In this document: piece after piece, positions 33,614 through 42,600 of the stretch
Numbering within the stretch: the first letter of the stretch is position 1
How the letters are laid out: the number at the start of each line of letters is the position of its first letter
Source: an uncultured Chitinophaga sp.
GTDB taxonomy: Bacteria > Bacteroidota > Bacteroidia > Chitinophagales > Chitinophagaceae
Direction of reading: 5' to 3'
DNA length: 64,000 nt
Assembly (NCBI RefSeq): GCF_937898475.1
Contig: NZ_CALEJS010000012.1
Span: forward strand, 310,001-374,000
Made by a program: the position numbers and the translations under genes
Notes under the pieces: model-generated
Database searches by the model: none
What the model saw: only the letters and a program-made list of their open reading frames with translations
Told to the model about the DNA's origin: nothing

Positions 33614-35515
33614 ATGGCGATCACAGATAAAACGGACAAGAAAGACCTCTTTGCTGCCTATACGGAAGATTCTATCCGTTCCCTGGACTGGCGGGAACAC
33701 ATCCGCCTCCGGCCGGGTATGTATATAGGTAAGCTGGGAGATGGCACCAGCATGGACGATGGCATCTATATCCTGATCAAAGAGGTGGTGGATAACTGTA
33801 TAGATGAGCATACCATGGGCTTTGGCAAGCAGGTGGATATCAAAGTATCGGAGCACAGTGTGACCGTGCGCGATTATGGCCGTGGTATTCCGCTGGGCAA
33901 GGTGGTGGATGTGGTGAGCAAGATCAATACCGGCGCCAAGTACGATAGCAAGGCTTTCCAGAAATCCGTTGGTCTGAACGGGGTGGGTACCAAAGCGGTA
34001 AATGCCCTTTCCAACTATTTCAAAGTGCAGTCTATCCGTGACGGGCGTACAAAAATTGCCGAATTTGAACGGGGCGTGCTTACAAAAGAACATAAGGAGG
34101 CTGCTACCAATGAGCCCAACGGTACGATTGTGACGTTTATCCCCGATGATACGGTTTTCAAGAACTATCATTATATACCCGAATTCCTGGAAAACCAGAT
34201 ATGGAATTACTGCTTCCTGAATGCGGGCCTTACCATCAACTTCAACGGCCAGAAATATCTTTCCAAGAACGGGCTGCTGGACCTGCTGCAGCGTAAAACC
34301 GTTGAAGAAGATCTGCGCTATCCCATTATCCACCTGAAAGGTGAGGATATTGAAGTGGCCATCACCCACGAGAACCAGTACGGCGAAGAATATTACTCCT
34401 TTGTGAACGGACAGCATACCACCCAGGGTGGTACGCACCTGGCCGCTTTCCGCGAAGCTTTCGTGAAAACAGTACGCGATTTCTATAAAAAGGACTATGA
34501 TGCTACGGATATCCGCGCCTCTATTTGCGCGGCCATCTCTGTAAGAGTACAGGAGCCGGTATTTGAATCGCAGACCAAGACCAAGCTGGGCTCACTCACG
34601 GTATATGAGAACGGCCCTTCCATGAAGGCATTTGTGCTGGACTTCCTGAGCAAACACCTGGATGATTTCCTGCACCGTAACCCCACAGTAGCGGATGCGA
34701 TGAAGAAACGTATTGAGCAGAGTGAACGTGAGCGCAAGGAGCTGGCGGGTATTAAGAAACTGGCCAACGAAAGGGCCAAGAAAGCCAACCTGCATAACCG
34801 CAAGCTGCGCGACTGCCGCTATCACCTGAACGACGAAGTAAGCGGAAAAGACAAACTGGAGCAGGATGCCAAAAGGCTGGAGTCGGTTATCTTTATTACA
34901 GAAGGTGATTCTGCCAGCGGTTCCATCACCAAATCCCGTAACGTGGAAACACAGGCGGTATTCAGTCTGCGCGGTAAACCCCTGAACAGCTTTGGCCTTA
35001 CCAAGAAGATCGTATATGAGAACGAGGAGTTTAACCTGCTGCAGCATGCACTGAACATTGAAGACGGACTGGAAGGCCTGCGCTACAATAAGATCGTGGT
35101 TGCCACTGATGCCGATGTAGATGGTATGCACATCCGCCTGCTGCTGCTCACTTTCTTCCTGCAGTTCTTCCCCGACCTGGTAAAGAACGGTCACGTATAT
35201 ATTCTTGAAACGCCGCTGTTCCGTGTACGTAACAAACAGGAGACGATTTACTGCTACACGGAAGAAGAAAAACAACAGGCCATCAAGAAACTGGGCAGCA
35301 AGCCTGAGATCACCCGCTTTAAAGGGCTGGGAGAGATCTCCCCCGAAGAATTTGGCCGTTTCATTGGCGAGGACATGAAGGTAGAACCCATCATCCTGTC
35401 AAAAGACACCCATGTTCAGAAACTGCTGGAATACTATATGGGGAAGAATACCCAGAGCAGACAGGAGTTTATTATCAGTAATCTGAGGTATGAAAAGGAT
35501 TTGGTGAATGAATAA
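33614..35515 (+). CDS. parE: DNA topoisomerase IV subunit B (GyrB/ParE family)
   Basis: The 633-residue protein has the GHKL ATPase domain (HIRLRPGMYIGKLGDG, EVVDNCIDEH, DYGRGIPLG, GLNGVGTKAVNALS), the transducer domain, and the Toprim metal site E430-GDSASG plus DADVDGMH. The length matches ParE-type B subunits, and the GyrA/ParC-type partner 1.5 kb downstream supports topoisomerase IV, which decatenates chromosomes. ParE versus GyrB is inferred from length and pairing. The gene ends in NE-stop inside repeat A3. Confidence 0.9.
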   Translation: MAITDKTDKKDLFAAYTEDSIRSLDWREHIRLRPGMYIGKLGDGTSMDDGIYILIKEVVDNCIDEHTMGFGKQVDIKVSEHSVTVRDYGRGIPLGKVVDVVSKINTGAKYDSKAFQKSVGLNGVGTKAVNALSNYFKVQSIRDGRTKIAEFERGVLTKEHKEAATNEPNGTIVTFIPDDTVFKNYHYIPEFLENQIWNYCFLNAGLTINFNGQKYLSKNGLLDLLQRKTVEEDLRYPIIHLKGEDIEVAITHENQYGEEYYSFVNGQHTTQGGTHLAAFREAFVKTVRDFYKKDYDATDIRASICAAISVRVQEPVFESQTKTKLGSLTVYENGPSMKAFVLDFLSKHLDDFLHRNPTVADAMKKRIEQSERERKELAGIKKLANERAKKANLHNRKLRDCRYHLNDEVSGKDKLEQDAKRLESVIFITEGDSASGSITKSRNVETQAVFSLRGKPLNSFGLTKKIVYENEEFNLLQHALNIEDGLEGLRYNKIVVATDADVDGMHIRLLLLTFFLQFFPDLVKNGHVYILETPLFRVRNKQETIYCYTEEEKQQAIKKLGSKPEITRFKGLGEISPEEFGRFIGEDMKVEPIILSKDTHVQKLLEYYMGKNTQSRQEFIISNLRYEKDLVNE

Positions 35516-35612
35516 TTAATAATCGGGCAACGCCAGGACATCAGGCGGTACGCATGTTCAGTCTGGCTACCTGTCCGCAATTATTAATTTTTAATGATTA
35601 ATTATTAATTAA
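35506..35612. repeat. AT-rich intergenic inverted repeat, copy A3
   Basis: Left arm about 35506-35523 (GAATGAATAATTAATAAT) covers the parE stop codon; right arm 35578-35612 (CAATTATTAATTTTTAATGA...) is its near reverse complement. The ~54-base core is also an imperfect palindrome (CGGGCAACGCCAGGAC against GTCTGGCTACCTGTCCG). Confidence 0.7.
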
Positions 35613-35613
35613 A

Positions 35614-36492
35614 ATGGAACTGCTACATATCGTTTTCGGAGCCTCCAGCGCCACTACACTGGCAGCAGCGTTCGAGCTGGATGAGACACTGAAGGGAGAT
35701 CTGCTGTATTTTAATGAGGACCTGTCTATTGGTCCACTGTTCATCCTGGATACCAGGGACGGACAGACTAACCGCCGCCAGTGGTGGCAGCAGCTGATGG
35801 GGGTACCCGCGCCCACACAGGGGCAGCCGGCGGGCGAGGCGTCGCAGGCAACAGAGCCGGTAGCAGTGGAGGAGGAGCAGGGCGACTTTGAACAGGTGAA
35901 GCAGCTGAAAGCCCGGCTTAAAACCGAAGAAGCGTTGCAGGTGTGGATATGGGCAGGGCAGAATGCCCGGGATGTGACCGGGTACTACTGGCTGGTGAGC
36001 CAGCTCTATGATTTCTCCGGCCGTATACATATTATTTACCTGAACAACCTGCCTTTCCTGAATGATAAAGGCGCCGTATTTTATCCTACCGACCTGCACC
36101 AGATATTGCCGAAGGAATTCCTGAAAGCCAGGAAGCTGGCAAGGCCGGTATCCCTCGCAGAGTTTGAGCTGGACGGCGACGAATGGCACCGCCTGATGAA
36201 TGAAAATGCAGGCATCCGTTTACTGGAAGGCGGCAAGAAACTGAAGGGAGAGCCGGTAACGTATTACGATAAAGATCTTTTACAGGCTTGCGGCAGGGAA
36301 TTCCAGAAGGCATCCAAAGTAGTGAGCCAGTTGAGCGGTAAGATGAAATTCCCGGTACCGGAACAATTCCTGGCCTGGCGACTGAAAGAGCTGCTCAAAG
36401 AGGAGAAACTGGAAAGCAGGGGAGAACTGAAAACAGTCAAAGACTTTGAAGTAAAACTACCGGGCGGCGAACAAACAGGCGAGCCGGCTTAA
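35614..36492 (+). CDS. DUF1835 domain protein
   Basis: The 292-residue cytosolic protein opens with the DUF1835 pattern (LLHIVFGASSATTLAAAF, then LLYFNEDLSIGPL) and continues with a second half of the DUF3658 type that usually accompanies it. An Ala/Gly/Glu-rich linker lies near residues 70-90. The biochemical role of DUF1835 is not known. It sits between parE and parC on the same strand with short gaps, so it may share their transcript. Confidence 0.8.
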   Translation: MELLHIVFGASSATTLAAAFELDETLKGDLLYFNEDLSIGPLFILDTRDGQTNRRQWWQQLMGVPAPTQGQPAGEASQATEPVAVEEEQGDFEQVKQLKARLKTEEALQVWIWAGQNARDVTGYYWLVSQLYDFSGRIHIIYLNNLPFLNDKGAVFYPTDLHQILPKEFLKARKLARPVSLAEFELDGDEWHRLMNENAGIRLLEGGKKLKGEPVTYYDKDLLQACGREFQKASKVVSQLSGKMKFPVPEQFLAWRLKELLKEEKLESRGELKTVKDFEVKLPGGEQTGEPA

Positions 36493-36534
36493 AGGTTTCA
36501 TGGTTTAAAAGTTTGAACTTTTATAAACACACAT

Positions 36535-36939
36535 ATGATAACGGTAACACCTTTAGCGTTGATTGGTCAGGATGACCGGGGCGCCAGTTACACCTGGGAC
36601 GCTTCGAGAACGGGCAACTTCATTGTGTGCTTCCGGAATGCAGGCAGCAGCAGCGGTCAGCATTACCATGAAGGAAAAAGCGACAATAAGAACCCGGAGA
36701 TACTCTACCTGCTGAGCGGGGAAGCAGCACTGCACTGGTGCCCGCTGGGAGAAAAGGAAATACGTGTTACCGGGATCACCGCCCCCGCCAGGGTGGTAGT
36801 ACCCATAAATGTATGGCATCAGCTCATCGCTGTTACAGATTGTTCCTTTCTGGAATTGAACTCCCTGGAGGATGTACAGCAGGATTCCATACGCATCTGG
36901 CGCGAAGATTTTGAAAGAATGCTGAACGCCGAAAGTTAG
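36535..36939 (+). CDS. Small cupin-domain protein
   Basis: The 134-residue protein has a single cupin fold: HYHEGKSDNKNPEILYLLSGEA for motif 1 and VVVPINVWHQLIAVTDCSF for motif 2. Metal-binding His residues are present in HYHEG and NVWHQ. Function unknown; it may bind a small ligand or sugar. The ending MLNAES-stop is made of C-type repeat sequence, and a B-type arm (GGTTTAAAAGTTTGAAC) precedes the start. Confidence 0.75.
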   Translation: MITVTPLALIGQDDRGASYTWDASRTGNFIVCFRNAGSSSGQHYHEGKSDNKNPEILYLLSGEAALHWCPLGEKEIRVTGITAPARVVVPINVWHQLIAVTDCSFLELNSLEDVQQDSIRIWREDFERMLNAES

Positions 36940-37008
36940 CAAAAAGCCAAAAGCAAAACACTGGAAGCTAACAGCCAAAAGCTAATAGCTGATAGCTCAT
37001 TTAAATTG
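36937..37008. repeat. AGCTAAxAGC-type repeat, copy C5
   Basis: A run of units such as GAAGCTAACAGCCAAAAGCT and AATAGCTGATAGCT starts at the stop codon of the cupin gene and ends just before parC. Confidence 0.6.
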
Positions 37009-37015
37009 CAAGTCT

Positions 37016-39562
37016 ATGAGTGATATTCAAGATAATCTGCAAAACGACGAATCATTACACAATATCATCCATGTGGGTGGTATGTATGAAAACTGGTTCC
37101 TGGATTATGCTTCCTACGTGATCCTCGAGCGTGCAGTGCCATCTGTGGAAGACGGTCTCAAACCGGTGCAGCGGCGCATTTTGCATGCCATGAAAGAAAT
37201 GGATGATGGCCGCTTTAACAAGGTGGCCAACATAATAGGTCAAACCATGCAGTATCACCCGCATGGGGATGCTTCCATCAGTGACGCCATCGTGAACCTG
37301 GGGCAAAAAGACCTGATGATAGAAACGCAGGGCAACTGGGGCGATGTAAGAACGGGTGACGAAGCGGCGGCCGCCAGGTACATTGAAGCACGTTTGTCCA
37401 AATTTGCACTGGACATTGCCTTTAATCCCAAGACCACAACCTGGCAGCTCAGCTACGACGGCAGAAAGAATGAGCCGCTCACACTGCCCATGAAGTTCCC
37501 CCTGCTGCTGGCACAGGGCGCTGAAGGTATTGCCGTGGGCTTGTCTACCAAGATATTGCCCCATAACTTCTGCGAACTGATCGAAGCTTCCATTAAATAC
37601 CTGCGCGGACGCAAGTTTGAGCTGTACCCCGACTTCAGTACCCGTGGCATGATCGATGTAGCGGCCTACAATGATGGTAAACGCGGCGGTAAGGTTCGGG
37701 TACGCGCACACATAGAAGAGAAAGACAAAAAGACCCTGCTCATTAAAGATGTGCCCTACGGTGTTACCACCACCCAGCTGATGGAGTCCATCGTTAAGGC
37801 AAATGATAATGGCAAGATCAAGGTGAAGAAAGTGGTAGATAATACCGCGAAGGACGTGGAAATTGAAGTGCAGCTGGCGCCGGGTATTTCTCCGGATATC
37901 ACCATTGATGCCCTGTATGCGTTCACCGACTGCGAGGTATCTATCTCTCCCAATGCCTGTGTGATCGTGGAAGACAAGCCACAATTCCTCACCGTATCAG
38001 ACCTGCTGAGATATTCTGCAGACTTTACCAAGGAACTGCTGAAGAAAGAGCTGGAACTGAAACTGGCAGAACTGGAAGATAAATGGCACTACACCTCCCT
38101 TGAAAAGATCTTCTTTGAAAAACAGATCTACAAGGAGCTGGAGCAGAAGCACAAAGACTGGGAAACTGTGCTGCAGGCCATCGATAAAGGATTTAATCCC
38201 TATAAGAAACAGCTGAAAAGGGCCATTACCCGCGAAGATATTGTAAAGCTGACGGAAAAGCCCGTACGCCGTATTTACCGCCTGGACATCAATGAGCTGA
38301 ACGAACAGATCAAAGGCATCGAAGGCGACATCAAACAGGTGAAATATGACCTGGACCACTTGGTAGACTATGCCGTAAGCTATTATGAGAACCTGCTGAA
38401 AAAGTATGGCAAAGGAAGGGAAAGGCAGACCGAGATCAAGACCTTTGACACCATCCAGGTACAACAGGTGGCCATTGCCAATACCAAGCTATATGTGAAC
38501 CGCGCAGATGGCTTTATCGGCACCTCCCTGAAGAAAGACGAATTTGTGGCAGATTGTTCAGACCTGGATAACATCATCGTATTCCGGAAGGATGGTAAGA
38601 TGCTGGTCACCAAAGTGGCCGATAAAACCTTTGTAGGAAAGGACATTATCCACGTAGACGTATTCCGGAAGAACGATGAGCGTACCACCTATAATATGAT
38701 CTATGTGGATGGCAAATCCGGTATCAGCTACGCCAAACGCTTTAACGTAACCGGCGTAACCCGTGACAAGGAATATGACCTTACCGTGAAGGGCGACAAA
38801 AACTCCAAAGTGCATTACTTCTCTGCCAACCCCAATGGAGAGGCAGAAGTGGTGACCATCAAGCTGAGCCCCAACTGCGCAGCGCGCAACAAGGAGTTTG
38901 ACATGTACTTTGAAACCATCGCCATCAAAGGGCGTAACTCACAGGGTAACCAGGTAACCAAATATCCTATCCGCAATGTAAAGTTCAAGGAAGCGGGCGC
39001 CAGCACCCTGGCAGGTCTGAAGATCTGGTATGACGATAAAGTAGGCCGGCTGAACACCGAAGAACGCGGCGTGTACATCGGCAGTTTTGAGGGAGATGAC
39101 AAGATCTTTGTAGTGTTCAAGAACGGTAGCTATGAGCTGACCAACTATGAGCTGACCAACCGTTACGAACCGGATGATGTGATCTATATCGAGAAATTCA
39201 ACCCTGAGAAGATCGTAACGGCCATCTACTACGATGCAGATAAGAAGCAGTTCAATGTAAAACGCTTCAGGATAGAAACACAAACGCTCAACAATAAATT
39301 TGTCTTCATTAAAGAGGGCGCCGGTAATTACCTGGAACTGGCTACTACCCATTCAGACCCGGTAGTATTGCTGCGCACCGGTAAAAAGCGCAATCCTGAT
39401 GAAGAAGAAGTGAACCTGAACGAGTTTGTGGAAGTAACGGGATGGAGAACCGTAGGCACCCGTATTGCCGGAGACGACCTGGTAAGCGTGGAGCTGCTGT
39501 CTGAAGATGAGGATCCCAGCCCGGAAGATGAAGATGGTAATGTGCAGGGGGAATTGTTTTAA
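37016..39562 (+). CDS. parC: DNA topoisomerase IV subunit A (GyrA/ParC family)
   Basis: The 848-residue protein has the breakage-reunion domain (SYVILERAVPSVEDGLKPVQRR, YHPHGDASI) with catalytic Y122 in AAARYIEARLS, a coiled-coil region, and a C-terminal beta-pinwheel. The GyrA box Q(R/K)RGGKG is not seen, which fits ParC more than GyrA. It forms the heterotetramer with the ParE-type protein encoded 1.5 kb upstream. The C-terminus is acidic (SEDEDPSPEDEDG). A strong terminator follows a C-type repeat. Confidence 0.92.
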   Translation: MSDIQDNLQNDESLHNIIHVGGMYENWFLDYASYVILERAVPSVEDGLKPVQRRILHAMKEMDDGRFNKVANIIGQTMQYHPHGDASISDAIVNLGQKDLMIETQGNWGDVRTGDEAAAARYIEARLSKFALDIAFNPKTTTWQLSYDGRKNEPLTLPMKFPLLLAQGAEGIAVGLSTKILPHNFCELIEASIKYLRGRKFELYPDFSTRGMIDVAAYNDGKRGGKVRVRAHIEEKDKKTLLIKDVPYGVTTTQLMESIVKANDNGKIKVKKVVDNTAKDVEIEVQLAPGISPDITIDALYAFTDCEVSISPNACVIVEDKPQFLTVSDLLRYSADFTKELLKKELELKLAELEDKWHYTSLEKIFFEKQIYKELEQKHKDWETVLQAIDKGFNPYKKQLKRAITREDIVKLTEKPVRRIYRLDINELNEQIKGIEGDIKQVKYDLDHLVDYAVSYYENLLKKYGKGRERQTEIKTFDTIQVQQVAIANTKLYVNRADGFIGTSLKKDEFVADCSDLDNIIVFRKDGKMLVTKVADKTFVGKDIIHVDVFRKNDERTTYNMIYVDGKSGISYAKRFNVTGVTRDKEYDLTVKGDKNSKVHYFSANPNGEAEVVTIKLSPNCAARNKEFDMYFETIAIKGRNSQGNQVTKYPIRNVKFKEAGASTLAGLKIWYDDKVGRLNTEERGVYIGSFEGDDKIFVVFKNGSYELTNYELTNRYEPDDVIYIEKFNPEKIVTAIYYDADKKQFNVKRFRIETQTLNNKFVFIKEGAGNYLELATTHSDPVVLLRTGKKRNPDEEEVNLNEFVEVTGWRTVGTRIAGDDLVSVELLSEDEDPSPEDEDGNVQGELF

Positions 39563-39564
39563 GT

Positions 39565-39645
39565 AGCGATTAACAGCCGGCTGTTAGCGGTTAGCGATGG
39601 CCTGGAAATAGCACCGCCTGATGTGGGAACATCAGGCGTTTTTTT
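39565..39645 (+). terminator. parC terminator preceded by short C-type repeat
   Basis: 39565-39598 has units GCGATTAACAGCCGGCTGTT and AGCGGTTAGCG (copy C6). The terminator is CGCCTGATG (39615-39623), six-base loop, CATCAGGCG (39630-39638) and seven Ts. Confidence 0.9.
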
Positions 39646-39669
39646 GTGTAATATCTTATTGAATTATTG

Positions 39670-40812
39670 TCAGAAGGGTTTGCCATGGGTAGAGCGGATG
39701 ATCTGCCGGGCTACCGGCGGGAAGTACCGCATCAGGCCTACCAGTATATTGGCGCGGCTTTCCTTACCCAGGAAGCTTTGCAGGATGCGGCCCATGGCCA
39801 ACCTGGTTCTGAAATGCTGTCTCCAGGCGCGGCGATAGTTATCTTCCATAACCTTGCGGGTAACGGATTGCTGTAATAGTGCGTTGATCTGCTCAAAGGC
39901 CAGTTTACTGCCATGCAGGGCCATGCTCATCCCGTTTCCGCAAAGGGGCGCAATCATACCTGCGGCATCGCCCACCATCAGTATGTGATCCTCTACTGCG
40001 GCCTTTTGGGCAAAGCTGATCTGTGAAATGGCCAGTGGTTGTTCGTAGAGAAAAGTAGCTTCGGTAAAGATCCTTTTAAGGTGCGGGTTGCGGAACAGCA
40101 CTTTCTCTTCAACCTGCCGGATGCTGTTATTATGCCTTTGCAGGCTGGCGGCGGTGGTAAGGTAACATACCGTGCACTTGTTATCTTCTATGCGGGAAAT
40201 GCCACAGTACCCGTCTTCAAAATTATGCAGGGCGATCACGTCTTCCGGGTGATCGTAGCGGATGTGGTATTTGATGCCTACATAGTTATTCAGCTTACCG
40301 GGCGGCTGCTGTACAAAGGGACGTTTCCATTTCACATCCAGGTTACTGCGTTTGCCAAAGGTGCCGGCCACAATAAAGGCAGATACCCGTTTGCCCGGAT
40401 CTGCACTGATGATAAAGCGGTTGTTCTGAAATTGCACATCCTGTACCTTGGTCTGGGTAAAAACATGTACACCTTTGCCTTGGGCTATTTCATAAAGTGC
40501 ATTGTCTATGGTGAAACGGCTTACGCCAAATCCGCCCAGGGGCAGGCGTGCCGTATAGGCGTTACCGCTGGCGTCCGAAAGATAGAGCTGGCGGATAATG
40601 GGCAGGTCCCAGTCTGCCAGCGGAAGACCGAGCCGTTCGAGAAAACTGCGGCTTTCCAGGCTGATATATTCCCCGCAGACTTTATGAAAAGGATATTGTT
40701 CGCGTTCAAACAGCGCCACGTTATAGCCGGCTTCCGCACTCTGGATGGCCAGGCTAAGTCCTGCCAGTCCACCCCCTACAATGGCAATATCGTATCTGTT
40801 ATCGACCATCAT
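39670..40812 (-). CDS. FAD-dependent oxidoreductase (geranylgeranyl reductase-like)
   Basis: The 380-residue protein starts with the Rossmann motif DIAIVGGGLAGLSLAIQSAEAG and the ADP-binding acidic end ALFERE; HKVCGEYIS follows, as in the geranylgeranyl-reductase/PHBH-like group. The second FAD motif is MVGDAAGMIAPLCGNGMSMAL. Enzymes of this group oxidise phenols or reduce isoprenoid chains. The start overlaps the end of the upstream methyltransferase gene by 14 bases, so it belongs to the PKS operon. It could be the counterpart of SrsC-type tailoring hydroxylases, but that is inference. Confidence 0.85.
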   Translation of the reverse strand: MMVDNRYDIAIVGGGLAGLSLAIQSAEAGYNVALFEREQYPFHKVCGEYISLESRSFLERLGLPLADWDLPIIRQLYLSDASGNAYTARLPLGGFGVSRFTIDNALYEIAQGKGVHVFTQTKVQDVQFQNNRFIISADPGKRVSAFIVAGTFGKRSNLDVKWKRPFVQQPPGKLNNYVGIKYHIRYDHPEDVIALHNFEDGYCGISRIEDNKCTVCYLTTAASLQRHNNSIRQVEEKVLFRNPHLKRIFTEATFLYEQPLAISQISFAQKAAVEDHILMVGDAAGMIAPLCGNGMSMALHGSKLAFEQINALLQQSVTRKVMEDNYRRAWRQHFRTRLAMGRILQSFLGKESRANILVGLMRYFPPVARQIIRSTHGKPF

Positions 40813-41503
40813 GATGCTTAAAGATAATTAAATAACGGAAAGCCCATTGCCAGCTGACCTGGTAAGGGGAGATGCCCGCCTGTTGAAACAGCTCATCCCA
40901 CTCTGTTTTCAGAAAGCCCCTGCTTACGCTCAGGGGGGCGTCGTTCTTCAATAGGTAAGAACGGGAGAACATCCTGGTAAGCAGGCGGATGGCGTGATAG
41001 GGCAGCCAATGGCGATGCAGGTCATTAATAAAGAAACCTGCTGCGCTGTGCTCCTGCATCCATTGCAGCTGGCTGACCAGCACCTCTTCAGTGAAGTGGT
41101 GACAGAACAGACTGGAGAAGATGATATCCGGTTTATCTGTAAAGGACACTTTGCGGTAGTCGTTCGTGATCCAGTTGGTCAACGGCTGCAAGTCGGCGCT
41201 GCGGGCGGCGTACTCTATGCAGGCGGCATTGATATCAATGCCGGTGAAGGTAACGCTGATATCCCTGCGACGGCACCATTGTAACAGGGCCAGGAGGTTA
41301 TCTCCGCCACCGCAGCCAATCTCACAGATATGGATCTGTTTGCGGCCGCCCAGCAGCTGTTGCAGCCCGCGGATGGACATACGGTGCCCTCCCAGCCAGC
41401 GGTTGATCACGTCGAGTTCCCGCAGGTTCTGTTGAATGTCCGGAAAAGGGATATTGTCCCCGTCCAGCAGTTCCAGTTGATATGAGCGTTGCGCAAAGTT
41501 CAT
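40799..41503 (-). CDS. SAM-dependent methyltransferase (class I)
   Basis: The 234-residue protein has motif I EIGCGGGDNLLALL near residue 60, TGIDINAACIEYA as motif II and DIIFSSLFCHHF as the motif III region. It resembles ubiquinone/phenol methyltransferases. The gene overlaps the type III PKS gene by four bases and the oxidoreductase gene by 14, so translation is likely coupled. It probably methylates the PKS product on oxygen or carbon; which is not readable. Confidence 0.85.
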   Translation of the reverse strand: MNFAQRSYQLELLDGDNIPFPDIQQNLRELDVINRWLGGHRMSIRGLQQLLGGRKQIHICEIGCGGGDNLLALLQWCRRRDISVTFTGIDINAACIEYAARSADLQPLTNWITNDYRKVSFTDKPDIIFSSLFCHHFTEEVLVSQLQWMQEHSAAGFFINDLHRHWLPYHAIRLLTRMFSRSYLLKNDAPLSVSRGFLKTEWDELFQQAGISPYQVSWQWAFRYLIIFKHHDGR

Positions 41504-42600
41504 TTTGCAGAAGCGATGAATGTTTCCATGGTCAGTCCAGGTCCGAAGGCCACCCCAAAGATGCGGGCAGGCTGACCGCCCCGTTGCAGCTCATCCATGA
41601 TATCTTTCAACACGAACAGGATGGTGGGAGAGGACATGTTACCGTAGCGCTGCATTACATTACGTGCGTATTGCAATGCGTTTTCGTTGAGCCGCAGCTG
41701 TTGCTGGATGGTGTCCAGTATCTTGCGGCCGCCGGGATGAATGCACCAGTGCGTAATTTCCTGTTGGGGGATATTGCACTTGTTAAGCGCCTCTTCCACC
41801 AATCCGCTGATGTCTTCTTCTATCAGGTAGGGAACGTACCCGCTCAGGGTCATGAGAAACCCTTTGCTGCTGATACCCCAGGCCATTTCCTGCTTGCCCC
41901 TGAAGGTGATGTTGGAACAGAAATTATCTACCCTTAATACGGGTTTATCGCTGGAAACGTTGCCCATGAGTACAGCCGCGCTGCCATCTGAGAAGAGAAG
42001 GGAAGCGGCAGCATTATCGGGCGTATACTGTTGCTGGAAATGCAGGGTGCAGAGTTCGGTGGATACGATCATCACTTTGGCCTGCGGGTCTGTATCGCAG
42101 ATCATCTTGCCCAGCTTCAGCGCATGCACGGCGCCGTAGCAGCCCATAAAGTTGACGGACGTGCGGAAGATAGCGGGAGAGAGCTGTAAAGCCTCAATGA
42201 TCTCCAGGTCAAGTCCGGGGGCGCTCATACCCGTGCAGCTTACCGTGATGAGGTGGGTAATGTCTGTAGCCGGGAGGATGCCGCTGATGCATTTTTCAAT
42301 AGCCTGCAGCGATAATGGCAGGGCTTCCCGTTTATAGACCTCCAGGCGCTCATCTATAGAAATGAGGCTGTCGCCGCCATGGCCGATCATGGAGGCGAGG
42401 AAGGTCCATTGATCATGTGGCAGGCTAAAGTCTGACAGCACGGAGTAGCGGGTGTCAATACCGCTGTGGTGGTAAAGGAATGCCAGTTTACGTTTGTCTG
42501 TTTCGTCCAGCCGATGTGCCTGTTGCATAAAATGCAGGATGTCTTCCTGCTTGTGGCAATATGCGGGCACCGCCGTTCCTATTGAAATGATCTCAGCCAA
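41500..42600 (-). CDS. Type III polyketide synthase (chalcone/alkylresorcinol synthase-like)
   Basis: The 366-residue thiolase-fold enzyme has the full catalytic triad: C154 (NFMGCYGAVHAL), H288 (CIHPGGRKI) and N321 (YGNMSSPT). The C-terminal GVAFGPGLTMET motif is typical of the family. Length is normal. Type III PKS enzymes extend acyl-CoA starters with malonyl-CoA to pyrones, resorcinols or phloroglucinols. Overlaps of 4-8 bases with both neighbours (UbiA-type gene upstream, methyltransferase downstream) put it at the heart of one operon. Confidence 0.93.
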   Translation of the reverse strand: MAEIISIGTAVPAYCHKQEDILHFMQQAHRLDETDKRKLAFLYHHSGIDTRYSVLSDFSLPHDQWTFLASMIGHGGDSLISIDERLEVYKREALPLSLQAIEKCISGILPATDITHLITVSCTGMSAPGLDLEIIEALQLSPAIFRTSVNFMGCYGAVHALKLGKMICDTDPQAKVMIVSTELCTLHFQQQYTPDNAAASLLFSDGSAAVLMGNVSSDKPVLRVDNFCSNITFRGKQEMAWGISSKGFLMTLSGYVPYLIEEDISGLVEEALNKCNIPQQEITHWCIHPGGRKILDTIQQQLRLNENALQYARNVMQRYGNMSSPTILFVLKDIMDELQRGGQPARIFGVAFGPGLTMETFIASAK

